Source: Mortierella sp. BCC40632 (Eukaryota; Mortierellomycota; Mortierellomycetes; Mortierellales; Mortierellaceae). From it: a stretch of 64,000 bases of DNA. The position numbers were made by a program, and so were the translations under genes. The stretch lies in assembly GCA_011634665.1 (NCBI GenBank), contig WAEK01000001.1, forward strand, positions 759,501-823,500, in the 5' to 3' direction. Shown here one piece after another: positions 55,776-64,000 of the stretch; the first letter of the stretch is position 1, and each line of letters begins with the position of its first letter. Under the pieces are notes generated by a model. It had not been told where the DNA came from. It did not search any database and saw only the letters and a program-made list of their open reading frames with translations.

Positions 55776-55806
<31 letters not shown>

Positions 55807-56715
55807 AACGGGAGTTTTTTCAGTGGTTGACCTGAGTCCTCGGGTTTATTCATTGTTCAATCTCTTCAAATGCCCTGGTGTTGGAGTGGGAAGGAGTGGG
55901 AAAGAGCGGTAGCAGGAGAGAAACAGAAAGGAAGAGAGGAAAAGAGAGGGTGGGTGGGGGGGGGGGAAGTGAGAGAAAGATGGAGTGTTGAAGAGAAGGC
56001 CGGGGTCTTTCATTTTAAATGAAGAGCAGAGGGAGGTGTTTTCGTTAGGGGCTCGAAAGCTTTGGGCTTTTGGCATTCTCTCTCCTCGGAGCTTCGGACC
56101 GAGATGCATTTTTACTAATTATGCAGTGTCGAAAAAGGGAGACGGAGGGAGTCTTAGTCATGGTCTAAAGAAAAACAAGTGGGTTGGAACACTCCAGGCA
56201 AGAGCGGTGGGGGCAGGGTTCAACAACTGTGGGTGGTATCCTCTTTCAATCGATCTACAGCTGTAAAAGCCGCAAGATGATGAGCCAAGACGGTCTCCAA
56301 GAAAATGAGGGTCTGTTTTTTACGAGAGAGCAATAGCTGAATCTCCGAGGACAGATTGAGGGCCCTGGAAAATAGTGATTTGAACTGAAGAGTGGCTGAT
56401 CGCCCTTCCCCTAAAACTAACCGATGGCTAACTTGGTTAACCAGTGTGGTCAAACCTGGTCAAACTCGATCATTGGGATACAAGGTCCAGAGTGCTTCTC
56501 TCTCGCCTTAATTACCAGCACTACCACTTATCCCACACCATGGATGGTTCTCCCTTACAATGGCTTCGCTTGGAGGCCCTTTACTATATTTATTCTATTT
56601 TTCCTTTTTAAAGACTTTGTAAGGGGGAACATATATACATAGCGAACCCAAAGGAGTCAGCTAGACGAAAAGAGTTTCGTTTCCTCTCGATCATTATGAA
56701 ATTATCTGAATATCT
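54230..56715. other. Intergenic stretch, 2.5 kb, rich in A runs
   Basis: A runs at 54422-54448, 54519-54546, 55199-55235 and 55776-55804. A possible short spliced minus gene lies at 54771-55033 (separate entry). Nothing else is supported. Confidence 0.45.
54771..55033 (-). CDS. Possible short spliced gene or gene remnant
   Basis: Two minus exons, 55033-54951 and 54888-54771, join in phase over a 62-nt GT-AG intron and read as one coherent 66-residue protein. It starts MHALLIVSHITHASKASAIQ, continues AYYDIGHR / IPWIDQDGFDFQKP and ends EGKGPKYEDWS. The acceptor-like CTCCTCTCCTAG just before the ATG suggests a 5' UTR intron or a missing upstream exon. Another coherent stretch, PEQVDFASDHVIPD then stop (about 54692-54735), could be an alternative last exon. 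I recognise no family. It may be a real small gene, the end of a decayed one, or chance. Confidence 0.25.
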
Positions 56716-58251
56716 TTAAGCAACCTTGGTGGTCCACCTGTTTGCCTCTCGGGCAATTCCCAATGGGAGGGATGTTGTCGCCCGAGTAGAATGTCTTGAT
56801 AAGACATGACGCTTCAGTGAAGATGCCTGCGTAAAGTCTCGCATACACTTCTTACAGCGAAATCTTCTTCTCAACTCTAGGTCGTTATGCTCTCGTTCAT
56901 GTCGTTTAAGATTAGATGCTGTGGCATAGTGATTGCCGCAGATACGGCACACGTGTGTAGTGTTTGGGCGAGTATGGATCGTAGTAGTAGTGGTGGTAGG
57001 GTTGGGTGGAGTCGGTTTGGTGGAAGTACCTGTTTGGGTTCTCGTGGCCACGGTTAACGTCTTTTCGAGTAATGATTCCTTATCGATTGACATATTTACA
57101 TCTTGGGTCTCATACTCCATATCTACCAACAATGCTGGTTCTCCCTCTTTTCTCAATAGTTTCAGTGCCCCAGGCGATTTGAAGGATGAGACAAAGGCTG
57201 ATGGGAGATCAGGGACAATGGTGCGGATGCTGGGTAGTTGAACTCTTTTATGCATCTCGAGATGTTGTTCAAAAGGTGGAGGACCAATATCATTGAAATC
57301 CAGATCGATGGTGGTTCCCTCGGTTCGGATCATTTCTTTAGACTGGATATATGGACTGTTGAAAACTTCAGTCTCTGTTATTGAGGAAGACCCTCCCGTC
57401 GCTCCACGACCAGCCTGCTCATCTGTTGCTGTAGAGAGATCTACAACAAATGACGCATTGGATACCGTTCCCAAGGGCCCATTTTTTTGTAAGGAATATC
57501 CTGTAGTCATTGATTGCGGAAGAGTAAGCTCGGGTATCTCGGGGACAGACCCTTCCCGCGTAACGTCCTGCTCTGAGTCTATCAGAAGGGCAGTTTTTTC
57601 TTGACACGTTGACGATGCATAATAGCTTTTCTTAAAAGAGTTGACAGGAGTATCCAAGGTATCCCACGGTTCCCCTTTCTCAGGATCGAGATCGGGATCA
57701 GGATCGGGCGTGGTGTCTTCAGCAGATTGCTTGGCCAAAGTCGAGAAGGACTTGAATACTTCCATGCCTTTGTTGAGAGCGCTATGGACAGATTTGGAAA
57801 CTGACATTATGGTGCTTGGCGCGTAGAGAGCAAAGGCAAGAAACGTCGCGCCTAGCATCCACCCAAGGAAAAGCGGAAATTCAAACTGCTGCTGATCTTC
57901 TTGATGTTCTTGTTTCTCTTCGGGCGAGTCTTGGAACGACTGCTGCTCTTCCAGTTGAATCTGCCGTGGTTGTTTAGCCGATAGTGATCGTCCAGGAGAG
58001 AGTCGAGGTGAGGATAGTGGAGAGTGTGCCGGCGATGATGCTGGAGTAGGTCCGAGCAGACGGCCTTGCCGATGCGTCTTAATGGTGACGGTAATATTTC
58101 TCGAAGTAGCCTTTGAAGAGTCGGGCAAGGCCTGTGGTAAATTAATGTCAATTGTAACGGAGTCTCCGTTGTTGAAGTCATCGATGGGAGTAACTTTTGA
58201 TCGAATCTCTTGCTCCATCGCTAGATGTTGATCTGTCGGAGTGAAATGCAT
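56716..58251 (-). CDS. C2H2 zinc-finger protein E with a predicted membrane segment
   Basis: Single exon, 511 aa. Residues 1-120 are hydrophilic, basic Ser/Pro-rich then acidic Glu/Gln-rich. Residues 125-148 (FPLFLGWMLGATFLAFALYA and PSTI) form a strong membrane-spanning segment. The flank before it is acidic and the flank after it has several Lys (SVSKSVHSALNKGMEVFKSF), so by the positive-inside rule the long C-terminal part should face the cytosol. Two C2H2 fingers lie at 435-455 (CRICGNHYATASNLKRH) and 466-487 (CKKCMRDFTQASSLKRH), followed by a short basic tail. This is the layout of a membrane-tethered transcription factor that would need cleavage to reach the nucleus. No GT-AG intron could remove the hydrophobic stretch. 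The fingers match those of the neighbouring genes; the membrane role is inferred. Confidence 0.78.
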   Translation of the reverse strand: MHFTPTDQHLAMEQEIRSKVTPIDDFNNGDSVTIDINLPQALPDSSKATSRNITVTIKTHRQGRLLGPTPASSPAHSPLSSPRLSPGRSLSAKQPRQIQLEEQQSFQDSPEEKQEHQEDQQQFEFPLFLGWMLGATFLAFALYAPSTIMSVSKSVHSALNKGMEVFKSFSTLAKQSAEDTTPDPDPDLDPEKGEPWDTLDTPVNSFKKSYYASSTCQEKTALLIDSEQDVTREGSVPEIPELTLPQSMTTGYSLQKNGPLGTVSNASFVVDLSTATDEQAGRGATGGSSSITETEVFNSPYIQSKEMIRTEGTTIDLDFNDIGPPPFEQHLEMHKRVQLPSIRTIVPDLPSAFVSSFKSPGALKLLRKEGEPALLVDMEYETQDVNMSIDKESLLEKTLTVATRTQTGTSTKPTPPNPTTTTTTIHTRPNTTHVCRICGNHYATASNLKRHEREHNDLELRRRFRCKKCMRDFTQASSLKRHVLSRHSTRATTSLPLGIAREANRWTTKVA

Positions 58252-58846
58252 GGGTTACGAACTAGAGTAGGCTTTTGTCCGATCGACTTAAGGATGGCGT
58301 TTAGCGGCCCTGGGACGAACAGAAAGTGAAAAAAGATAATAAATTTACCTTGGAGGAAAAGGATGGAGGAGTAGGTAAAGGATAAAATGGCGATGCCACT
58401 ACGAAATGCAGCTCCAATGTAGTTAGAAAACCCAGCGGTCTCTTGAAGTTATGGTCGATGATATATAAGCAGTGTCGGAAAGGCCAAAAGGCAGTAGAAT
58501 CTACTTTATTTCTTAATCCGCCTCAAGGAACATGCGGCGGAGCTTCACGAGACCCCATTACAGAAAAATCCTATAAAAATACTAAGTGCTTCGCCCACCA
58601 AGCTCCGCCAAGAAACTTCCCAATCTACCACCTTGAGTCATTCGTCCGTTCGGCTGCCGGTGGCTCCTTTTTCGTCCTGTCAAAATAAATCCATTAGCGA
58701 CCTCATTCTCTTTGCAAAGCCCCTTTGAAGGAGTAACAGATGCAACTATTTTTAAAAGAAAAAGAATTAAATAGGTAAACGAAAAGTGTGTTACCTAAAC
58801 TCCTTGAGAGGAGGGATTCTCTAGGGGAAAAGATAATGAAATCGTG
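58252..58846. other. Upstream region of zinc-finger gene E
   Basis: Intergenic between genes F and E. It holds a GCTTCGCCC motif, an AT-rich TATA-like element (58571-58581) and a TATATAA at 58462-58468. No extra gene. Confidence 0.5.
58588..58596 (-). promoter_or_regulatory. GGGCGAAGC motif upstream of zinc-finger gene E
   Basis: Plus strand reads GCTTCGCCC, 337 bp upstream of the ATG at 58251. On the minus strand a TATTTTTATA-type element follows 6 bp downstream. Confidence 0.55.
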
Positions 58847-60238
58847 TTACGTTGGCAGTTGCCTTCGACATCGGTGCTTATTCAAACTCAGACTTCTAGT
58901 ATAACTGCATCCGCACTCTTCACACCTGTAGTCTATATGCTTGTGTCGTTTTCTAATATGTCTATTCAAAGCTGACGATTGTGTGTATCGCCTGCCGCAG
59001 CCCTCGTAATAACACTCCGCGGTTTGTTGCTCATGAAAGGACCTGATGTGGCGTTTTAGATTGCTTGGTGTCGAGAACATCCTAGAACAACCATCGAAGA
59101 TGCAGACTTTTGGGAGATGTCGTTGTTTTCCTTTGTTGGAGGATGGGTGCAAGCCCAGGTCCTGTGAGCGCGGTGACTCCTTCCTCGAGTTTACCGAAAC
59201 CATCATTTTATCGAAGCCACCAAGAGGATCTTCATTTAAAGGGACGACCGAATGGTGTCGCGAGATCTTTTTCGGATTGTCTATCAAAAGACGCGAGAGA
59301 TTCCCAAGGAACGGCTGCGGCTGCAGATGTTGCTGGACTGAAGGATCCGAGTGGCAAGATTGTAACCTTTGCTGGAATGCATCAACCACTGCATTGTTCG
59401 ACTCGAGTGTCATAGATTGGTGAAGGCCTGGGTCCTCGGTTAAGGTCTCGTCTCCAACAGGTTCTGTTTGTTGGAAGAGCGGTGAATATGGAATCGAAGG
59501 TGACTCGGCAACTGACGCTTGGATGGAATGAGGCGTCGCAAACAAGGTTGGTCTAGAGTTAGGGGACTGGATTTGTTGATAATGCAGATTCTGCGCACTT
59601 ATTTCATGCGAGATCATCCATCCCAAGGGCTCGGGCAAGGGTGATGCGAGTTGTAGACTAGGATGCAGATTTCCTGGCCAAGCCAATGACGACAGAGTGT
59701 TCGAATAGAAAGGAGACGACGCAGAGTTGGGAAGCTCCATCAGCGCTAGGGTCTGCTGTGCGTCTTCCTCCATGATTGACTTTAGGGAAACAAAGGATAG
59801 GGGTTCTGTTGCTGGATACATAGGTGGCCATGAAAGGTCGCTACCGGAGTACATCTGGTTCATGTTGGAGGACGTCCACGGTGCGATGGGTGCTAGATCT
59901 GGCGGGAGCAATACTGGCGTTGGCTTTATAGAAGGAGCCTTTGTAGGGGGTACAGAAGGTCGTTCAAAAGTCATTAGTGCTGGCGGAGCAGGGCGCATTT
60001 CTAGTGAAAGGCTGTCTGCTCCAGTAAAATTGATTGAGTGGGCTGGGGCTTGACTACTAGTTGGAGAGAGACTGGTGAGGAGAAAGCTGGGGCCGCCGCT
60101 ATGAATGAGACGGCTAACGCTGATGCTGTCACTAGGCTGAAAGGAGGGAGTCGGATAGAAGGATGTGGGCTGAGTGGGAGGCGTAAGTTCATGATGGATA
60201 AGGCGGTGTGCGCCCCCGTCCATAATGAAACTGTCCAT
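58847..60238 (-). CDS. C2H2 zinc-finger protein F (three fingers, C-terminal)
   Basis: Single exon, 463 aa, starting MDSFIMDGGAHRLIHH. The N-terminal 360 residues are Ser/Pro/Leu-rich and disordered, of activation-domain style. Three fingers close the protein: CIFDGCSRMFSTPSNLKRH, CYYEGCGRRYTQSSALNRH and CEECGCSYTRSLSLNKH. The first two use the C-x4-C spacing typical of the TFIIIA/Zap1-like branch, unlike the C-x2-C of cluster members A, C, D and E. Helix residues are nonetheless the same type (SNLKRH in finger 1, TQxxAxxRH in finger 2). The third finger ends HRC instead of a spaced His. A basic stretch (SSNKGKQRHLPK) precedes the fingers. A nuclear DNA-binding regulator by family; targets unknown. 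Confidence 0.82.
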   Translation of the reverse strand: MDSFIMDGGAHRLIHHELTPPTQPTSFYPTPSFQPSDSISVSRLIHSGGPSFLLTSLSPTSSQAPAHSINFTGADSLSLEMRPAPPALMTFERPSVPPTKAPSIKPTPVLLPPDLAPIAPWTSSNMNQMYSGSDLSWPPMYPATEPLSFVSLKSIMEEDAQQTLALMELPNSASSPFYSNTLSSLAWPGNLHPSLQLASPLPEPLGWMISHEISAQNLHYQQIQSPNSRPTLFATPHSIQASVAESPSIPYSPLFQQTEPVGDETLTEDPGLHQSMTLESNNAVVDAFQQRLQSCHSDPSVQQHLQPQPFLGNLSRLLIDNPKKISRHHSVVPLNEDPLGGFDKMMVSVNSRKESPRSQDLGLHPSSNKGKQRHLPKVCIFDGCSRMFSTPSNLKRHIRSFHEQQTAECYYEGCGRRYTQSSALNRHIRKRHKHIDYRCEECGCSYTRSLSLNKHRCRRQLPT

Positions 60239-60721
60239 GGCAGGCGGGGCTAAGGCGAGTGGGCGCGGCGAGGATTCGTGAGCAGGTGGGGCACTGAGGA
60301 TCAGAGGCGTGGCTTGGGATGAAACGTGTCGAGTACATGCGCCTCAGAAAAGTACAAGCGTGGAAATTGAGGTTGCCAAGATTTCGGTTGGTGATGGCCT
60401 TCAAGGTCTTCTGCTTTTTATGGCTCACACTCTATCCTGGGAGATTACTACAACAGTAGCAGCGAAATATCGGAGGAGACTCTAGTAAGCCTCTGGTAGT
60501 TGATGTCTAAGAGAATATTGAAGAATATAGGAGGATATGGGAGGATATAGGAGGATATGGTTATGTGGCGATGTGCTTCTCTAAGCACAGAGGACGTCTC
60601 ATTATTTGGGCGGGTCAGAATGGCAGTGGTGCAAGGAATCAATGGCTCAGGCGTACAAAGACTTGAGAGCGGTTGAGAGGGTGCGGCTCGGAACAAGAAA
60701 GAAAGGATGGTCCAATGACAG

Positions 60722-60728
60722 ATTTATA
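60722..60728 (-). promoter_or_regulatory. TATA box of zinc-finger gene F
   Basis: Minus strand TATAAAT, about 485 bp upstream of the ATG at 60238, so the leader would be long or hold an intron. It lies 10 bp from the motif pair. Confidence 0.5.
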
Positions 60729-60738
60729 AGTGGTCTTT

Positions 60739-60756
60739 GCTTCGCCCACTTCGCCC
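60739..60756 (-). promoter_or_regulatory. Tandem GGGCGAAG(C) motifs, 10 bp apart, upstream of zinc-finger gene F
   Basis: On the minus strand GGGCGAAG is followed by GGGCGAAGC with starts one helical turn apart, directly upstream of the TATA box. Confidence 0.6.
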
Positions 60757-61074
60757 TGCATTCGTGACCTGTTCACTAAGAGCCCATGACACGCTGCGGA
60801 TGATTTCAAGCTTTCAGCTTTGTAAGGTCAATTGAGTTTTTTTTTTTCTTCGTCTTCTTTTCTTTTCTTCCCCAGTAGCATGTGCTATTCAACTATTCAA
60901 TACTATTTACATGGTTCGCCCTCTAGTCAAGGCGGCAACAAAGGTGAGAAAGAAAGAAAAAAAGAGAGGGAATTGAGCGATTAAAGGAGCGCTTCTGATA
61001 AACAAGGGTCCCGGGGAGGGGGCTTAAAATCGAGGGGAAAAAAGATCTACTTGTGCTCTAGATCTGACAATGTC

Positions 61075-61199
61075 TCACTGGCACTCTCTGCGGACAGGGT
61101 CATGAAGAGGCTCAGAAACCCTAATGTCACCCTCGTAGCCTTCGTGAAAGTCGTGCTGAATAGGATGGTGATGGGCCATCGGATATTGGTGGTGCCTCA

Positions 61200-61230
<31 letters not shown>

Positions 61231-64000
61231 GTAATGAAGCTGATACTGTTCGTGATTGAAGCGGTACGAGTGCTCGTCTTGGGGTAGTGAACTTGAGTGT
61301 TGTGCCTGTGACCGAGATGGGGACTGGTGCCGGTATTGAGCTGAATGGTCCTGATTTAACCCGCGCTGAGTCTGTCTTGAGGGCTGGTGCACAAATGACA
61401 TCGATTGAAGTGAAATATGGCTTTGACCGATCGCTGAGCTTTGACTATGAGGTTGCTCCCGGTGATGGGAGTGCGAAAGTGGAGGCGACTGAGAGAGAAG
61501 TGGGGATGAAGCAGCTGATGAGGCCAGAGCTGCCGCGACTTCCGGGGATGGGATCGTCCGTGGTTGTTGTTGTGCAGTTAGAGACTGACTATGCACATCA
61601 TAGCTACCAAGGTTGCGCTGTTGATCAAAGGAGTCGTTGTAGTAACGGTAGTGATGAGAAGAAGAGCTCTGAGGTGATCTGCCTATGCTCTGGCGAGTTG
61701 AACTGGTGGGTGAAGTGGATTCATCATGTACCATGTATGATTCCGCCAAACGACCTGATTCCGCCAATCGAGTTGATTCCATAGAAAGCTCCAACGCCGC
61801 GGAATGGGTGCGTCTGTGTTTAGCTCTAGTGGCCTCTAAATGCTCTCTATCTTCTTCCCACGATCCTGTTCTTAGAAGGAGGGGGGAGGATGGTACAGAA
61901 GACTGCAACTGCTCTTGATGCGTGGGCGATTCGGGCACTGGGGCCGGCAAAGTAGAAAAGTACGGAAGGCGCGAGTCGGACACAGATCTTGGTAGTCCTC
62001 TCTCTATACTCTTCGCATCAGTGACCATTGCCTTGGAATGAGAGAAAATGGGATGATCAGTTCCTGGTGTCGATGGTAGGGTTGACTGTGTGCTAGGTGA
62101 GGCGTCTTGATGTGTCGAGGAGAAAGGGGACGGATGTTCACCCTTGTGTTGCCCTTCACGCATTTTTGTGGTTGATGCAGCTTTGGGCGAAAGTGGAGAC
62201 GATTGATGTGAGTTCATTCGGGCACTTATTTGAGACATCTGTGGCAATTGCCTTTCTGAATAGCTCGAATTTTGCTCCGCTCCACCGTTCCCTCCCAAGG
62301 AGAGTCCAAGCCCATGCACCTTCTCGCTCTTCTGCCGCTGCCTCAAACTTGCTCTTGTTCCTCTTGTCTCAACCGTGCTCGCCTGGTCTTGGCCATCATA
62401 GTAAACAGACATACCGTGCCGCCCGTGTAGGGTATTAATCCCTCCTGAGGCAATAACTTCGTCAGTTCTTGGACTCTTTGCTGCTCCGGCCCAGACCCCA
62501 TACTCGTCCCCATCCATATCTTCAACCTCTTCGCCTGGTGATGACCTGTATATCGACAGGGATGGTCGTTTCTGTCCAGCCACGACATTGGTCGCTATAA
62601 GTGGCGATGGAGGCGAAGGTGCCGTTGACATTAGTGTAGTAGATGTGGCTAAGCCATCAGCCCGAAGGATCGTCATCGGCTTGTTTGGCACAATAGGTGA
62701 GTGTTCGCCGGTGCTGTTACCACCGGTACCGTGTCCAATCGTTGAGGAATGACCGTGCCAGGTAGAAATATTTGGTGATCGCTGACTAGTGCTAAATGGT
62801 CCTCCGACAGATCCAAGGGGGGTAGCGCCACCAAACCTACTTGTGCTTGGAGACAAGGGAGAGCGTGGTGATAGAGACATGAGCCCTCCAACTGTTGTCG
62901 GCGAAACCGAAGCAGGCAATGAAGCTGGTGCTGAGGTTTTAGTTGTAGTTGGGGCAGTAGTAGGGTTTGTCATCATTGTGGATACTGTAATAGAGATAAG
63001 CGAAGGAATATTTCGTCCGCCCTTGGATCCTTCAATACTAGTGCTGGCTGAGTCGATTCCAGGGATATCACAATCCTTGTTTCCAAGGACCGGGTCCTGT
63101 TGTCCCTCGTGCGCTTCCTCTCCTTCTTCAATTATGATGACATCCATTCCATTTTCCTTTCCTTGTCCTCCTCCATCTGTCGAGGAGCTTGAAGTGCTCT
63201 GGCCTTGGAGGCCATCCCCAAACATTTTTATAAACTCACGACGCTCCGCAGCTAATTCCTCTTTTGAAGGTCGGCTAGGATGTTTCCTCCGCTTTTTCTG
63301 CCTCTGGAGGAAGATGTGGTGGTGCACCTGGCGGACCATGTGGTGATACGGTACATAGCTCCGTCCTGCAGAATTGGCTGGTCCCGTATTGGCCTTTTGC
63401 ACCATCTCATTAGTAGCTGGGGTTGATTGTGCGGGAATCTTTAAATTTTGGCGTGGTTGTTCTTCACTTTGTCCTTGCTCTTGGCCACGCGTGGTATCTG
63501 CCTTGTCAGAGGCCTCTGTATTGACTGGGCGAGGTTGTAGCTCATTAATAGGCTGTCTCTCTGATATGATCTTTGCCTCTCCCCTTGCCTGAAGATGGTG
63601 GTGGTATGGCACATACGACCTCCCAGCAGTTGGTGGGCCTTGCTCATGAGAAGACCTTTGCATGCGCTGAACAAAGTCTGTCGGCTCATCAATCGTTGAC
63701 TGAGACGTACCAGTTGCCAAAGCTGAATGATTATTGAAATCCGGGGTCATTTTTGGAACGATGCTGGAGGAAATATGTGCTGTGTTTGACATTGACGAAG
63801 TTGCTGCATGCGCTAGTAATAATGAGGTATCCGTGTTTGCCATTGGATTAAACTGATCAGATCTTTTCTGTTTCAAGATGGTCATCTGGCTCTCGCCATC
63901 GATCACAACTGGATTATGAACTGAGGTTCCTTTGTTCTCGGTCCTCTCATCAAGCGCAGGCCGGTTATGTTTCGGTGTGATACCATCAGCGCTGACAGCC
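61075..64000 (-). CDS. Unrecognised Gln/Ser/His-rich protein (5' end outside window)
   Basis: One open minus frame runs from the stop at 61075 to the window edge without an in-frame stop, so at least 975 codons are present and the start lies beyond 64000. There is no ATG near the edge to set a start. Most is Ser/Thr/Pro/Gln-rich and disordered, with a polyQ tract (61203-61230) and many His-Ser patches near the end. Two copies of GRSYVPYHH (near 63370-63345 and 63625-63600) are the only conserved-looking motif. A basic segment after the second copy (LQRQKKRRKHPSRPSKEELA, then ERREFIKMFGDGL) may be a nuclear-localisation and helical element. I recognise no domain and claim no function. Confidence 0.65.

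Larger units (their letters stand above)
60239..61074. other. Upstream region of zinc-finger gene F
   Basis: Contains a GGATAT(A/G)-type repeat (60525-60560), the TATA box and the motif pair of gene F, then T-rich sequence (60838-60870). No gene is supported. Confidence 0.5.

Overview
This window looks like nuclear DNA of an early-diverging filamentous fungus. The best guess is Mucoromycota/Mortierellomycota (Mortierella-like), but this is inferred from gene content and style only. Evidence for a fungus: short GT-AG introns, TATA boxes 100-250 bp upstream of several ATGs, a fungal amino-acid permease, a Net1/Dnt1-like nucleolar protein, a sphingolipid delta-4 desaturase and a concentrative nucleoside transporter. 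There is also a great deal of poly-A/poly-T, polypyrimidine and microsatellite sequence. I see no rRNA, tRNA, CRISPR, phage or plasmid feature.

Layout. 1-2.2 kb: 3' part of an RBM26/RBM27-type RNA-binding protein. 3.8-5.3 kb: typical 2-Cys peroxiredoxin. 7.9-9.1 kb: homoserine-acetyltransferase-family alpha/beta hydrolase. 12.0-12.3 kb: small secreted precursor ending in a Lys-Arg-released 14-residue peptide with two Cys. 13.2-14.8 kb: sphingolipid delta-4 desaturase. 16.6-20.0 kb: Net1/Dnt1-like nucleolar protein. 21.1-25.8 kb: PH-domain protein with polyQ. 26.0-30.5 kb (minus): very large, unrecognised low-complexity protein. 32.0-33.2 kb: Cof-type HAD phosphatase. 34.0-35.2 kb (minus): HAPSTR1/DUF4588-like protein. 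35.9-36.7 kb: four-exon Swi5/Sae3 recombination mediator, visible only after splicing. 37.4-39.6 kb: CNT nucleoside transporter. 40.4-40.8 kb: small membrane protein with a PPxY motif. 41.2-43.4 kb (minus): amino-acid permease.

From 46 to 60.2 kb lies the most striking region: five C2H2 zinc-finger genes in a row (one plus, four minus), all with their fingers at the C terminus and the same finger signatures. Each has the 9-mer GGGCGAAGC upstream of its ATG, sometimes as tandem copies spaced 10 or 20 bp apart. One of the five has a hydrophobic segment that looks like a membrane anchor. The window closes with the 3' part of an unrecognised Gln/Ser/His-rich protein (minus, 61.1 kb to beyond the edge).

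The neighbours before 46 kb are ordinary housekeeping genes with no evident common pathway. The zinc-finger block appears to be a local family expansion with a shared promoter element, suggesting mutual or common regulation. Exon joins were worked out by hand from GT/AG sites and reading phase; no transcript data or similarity search was available.
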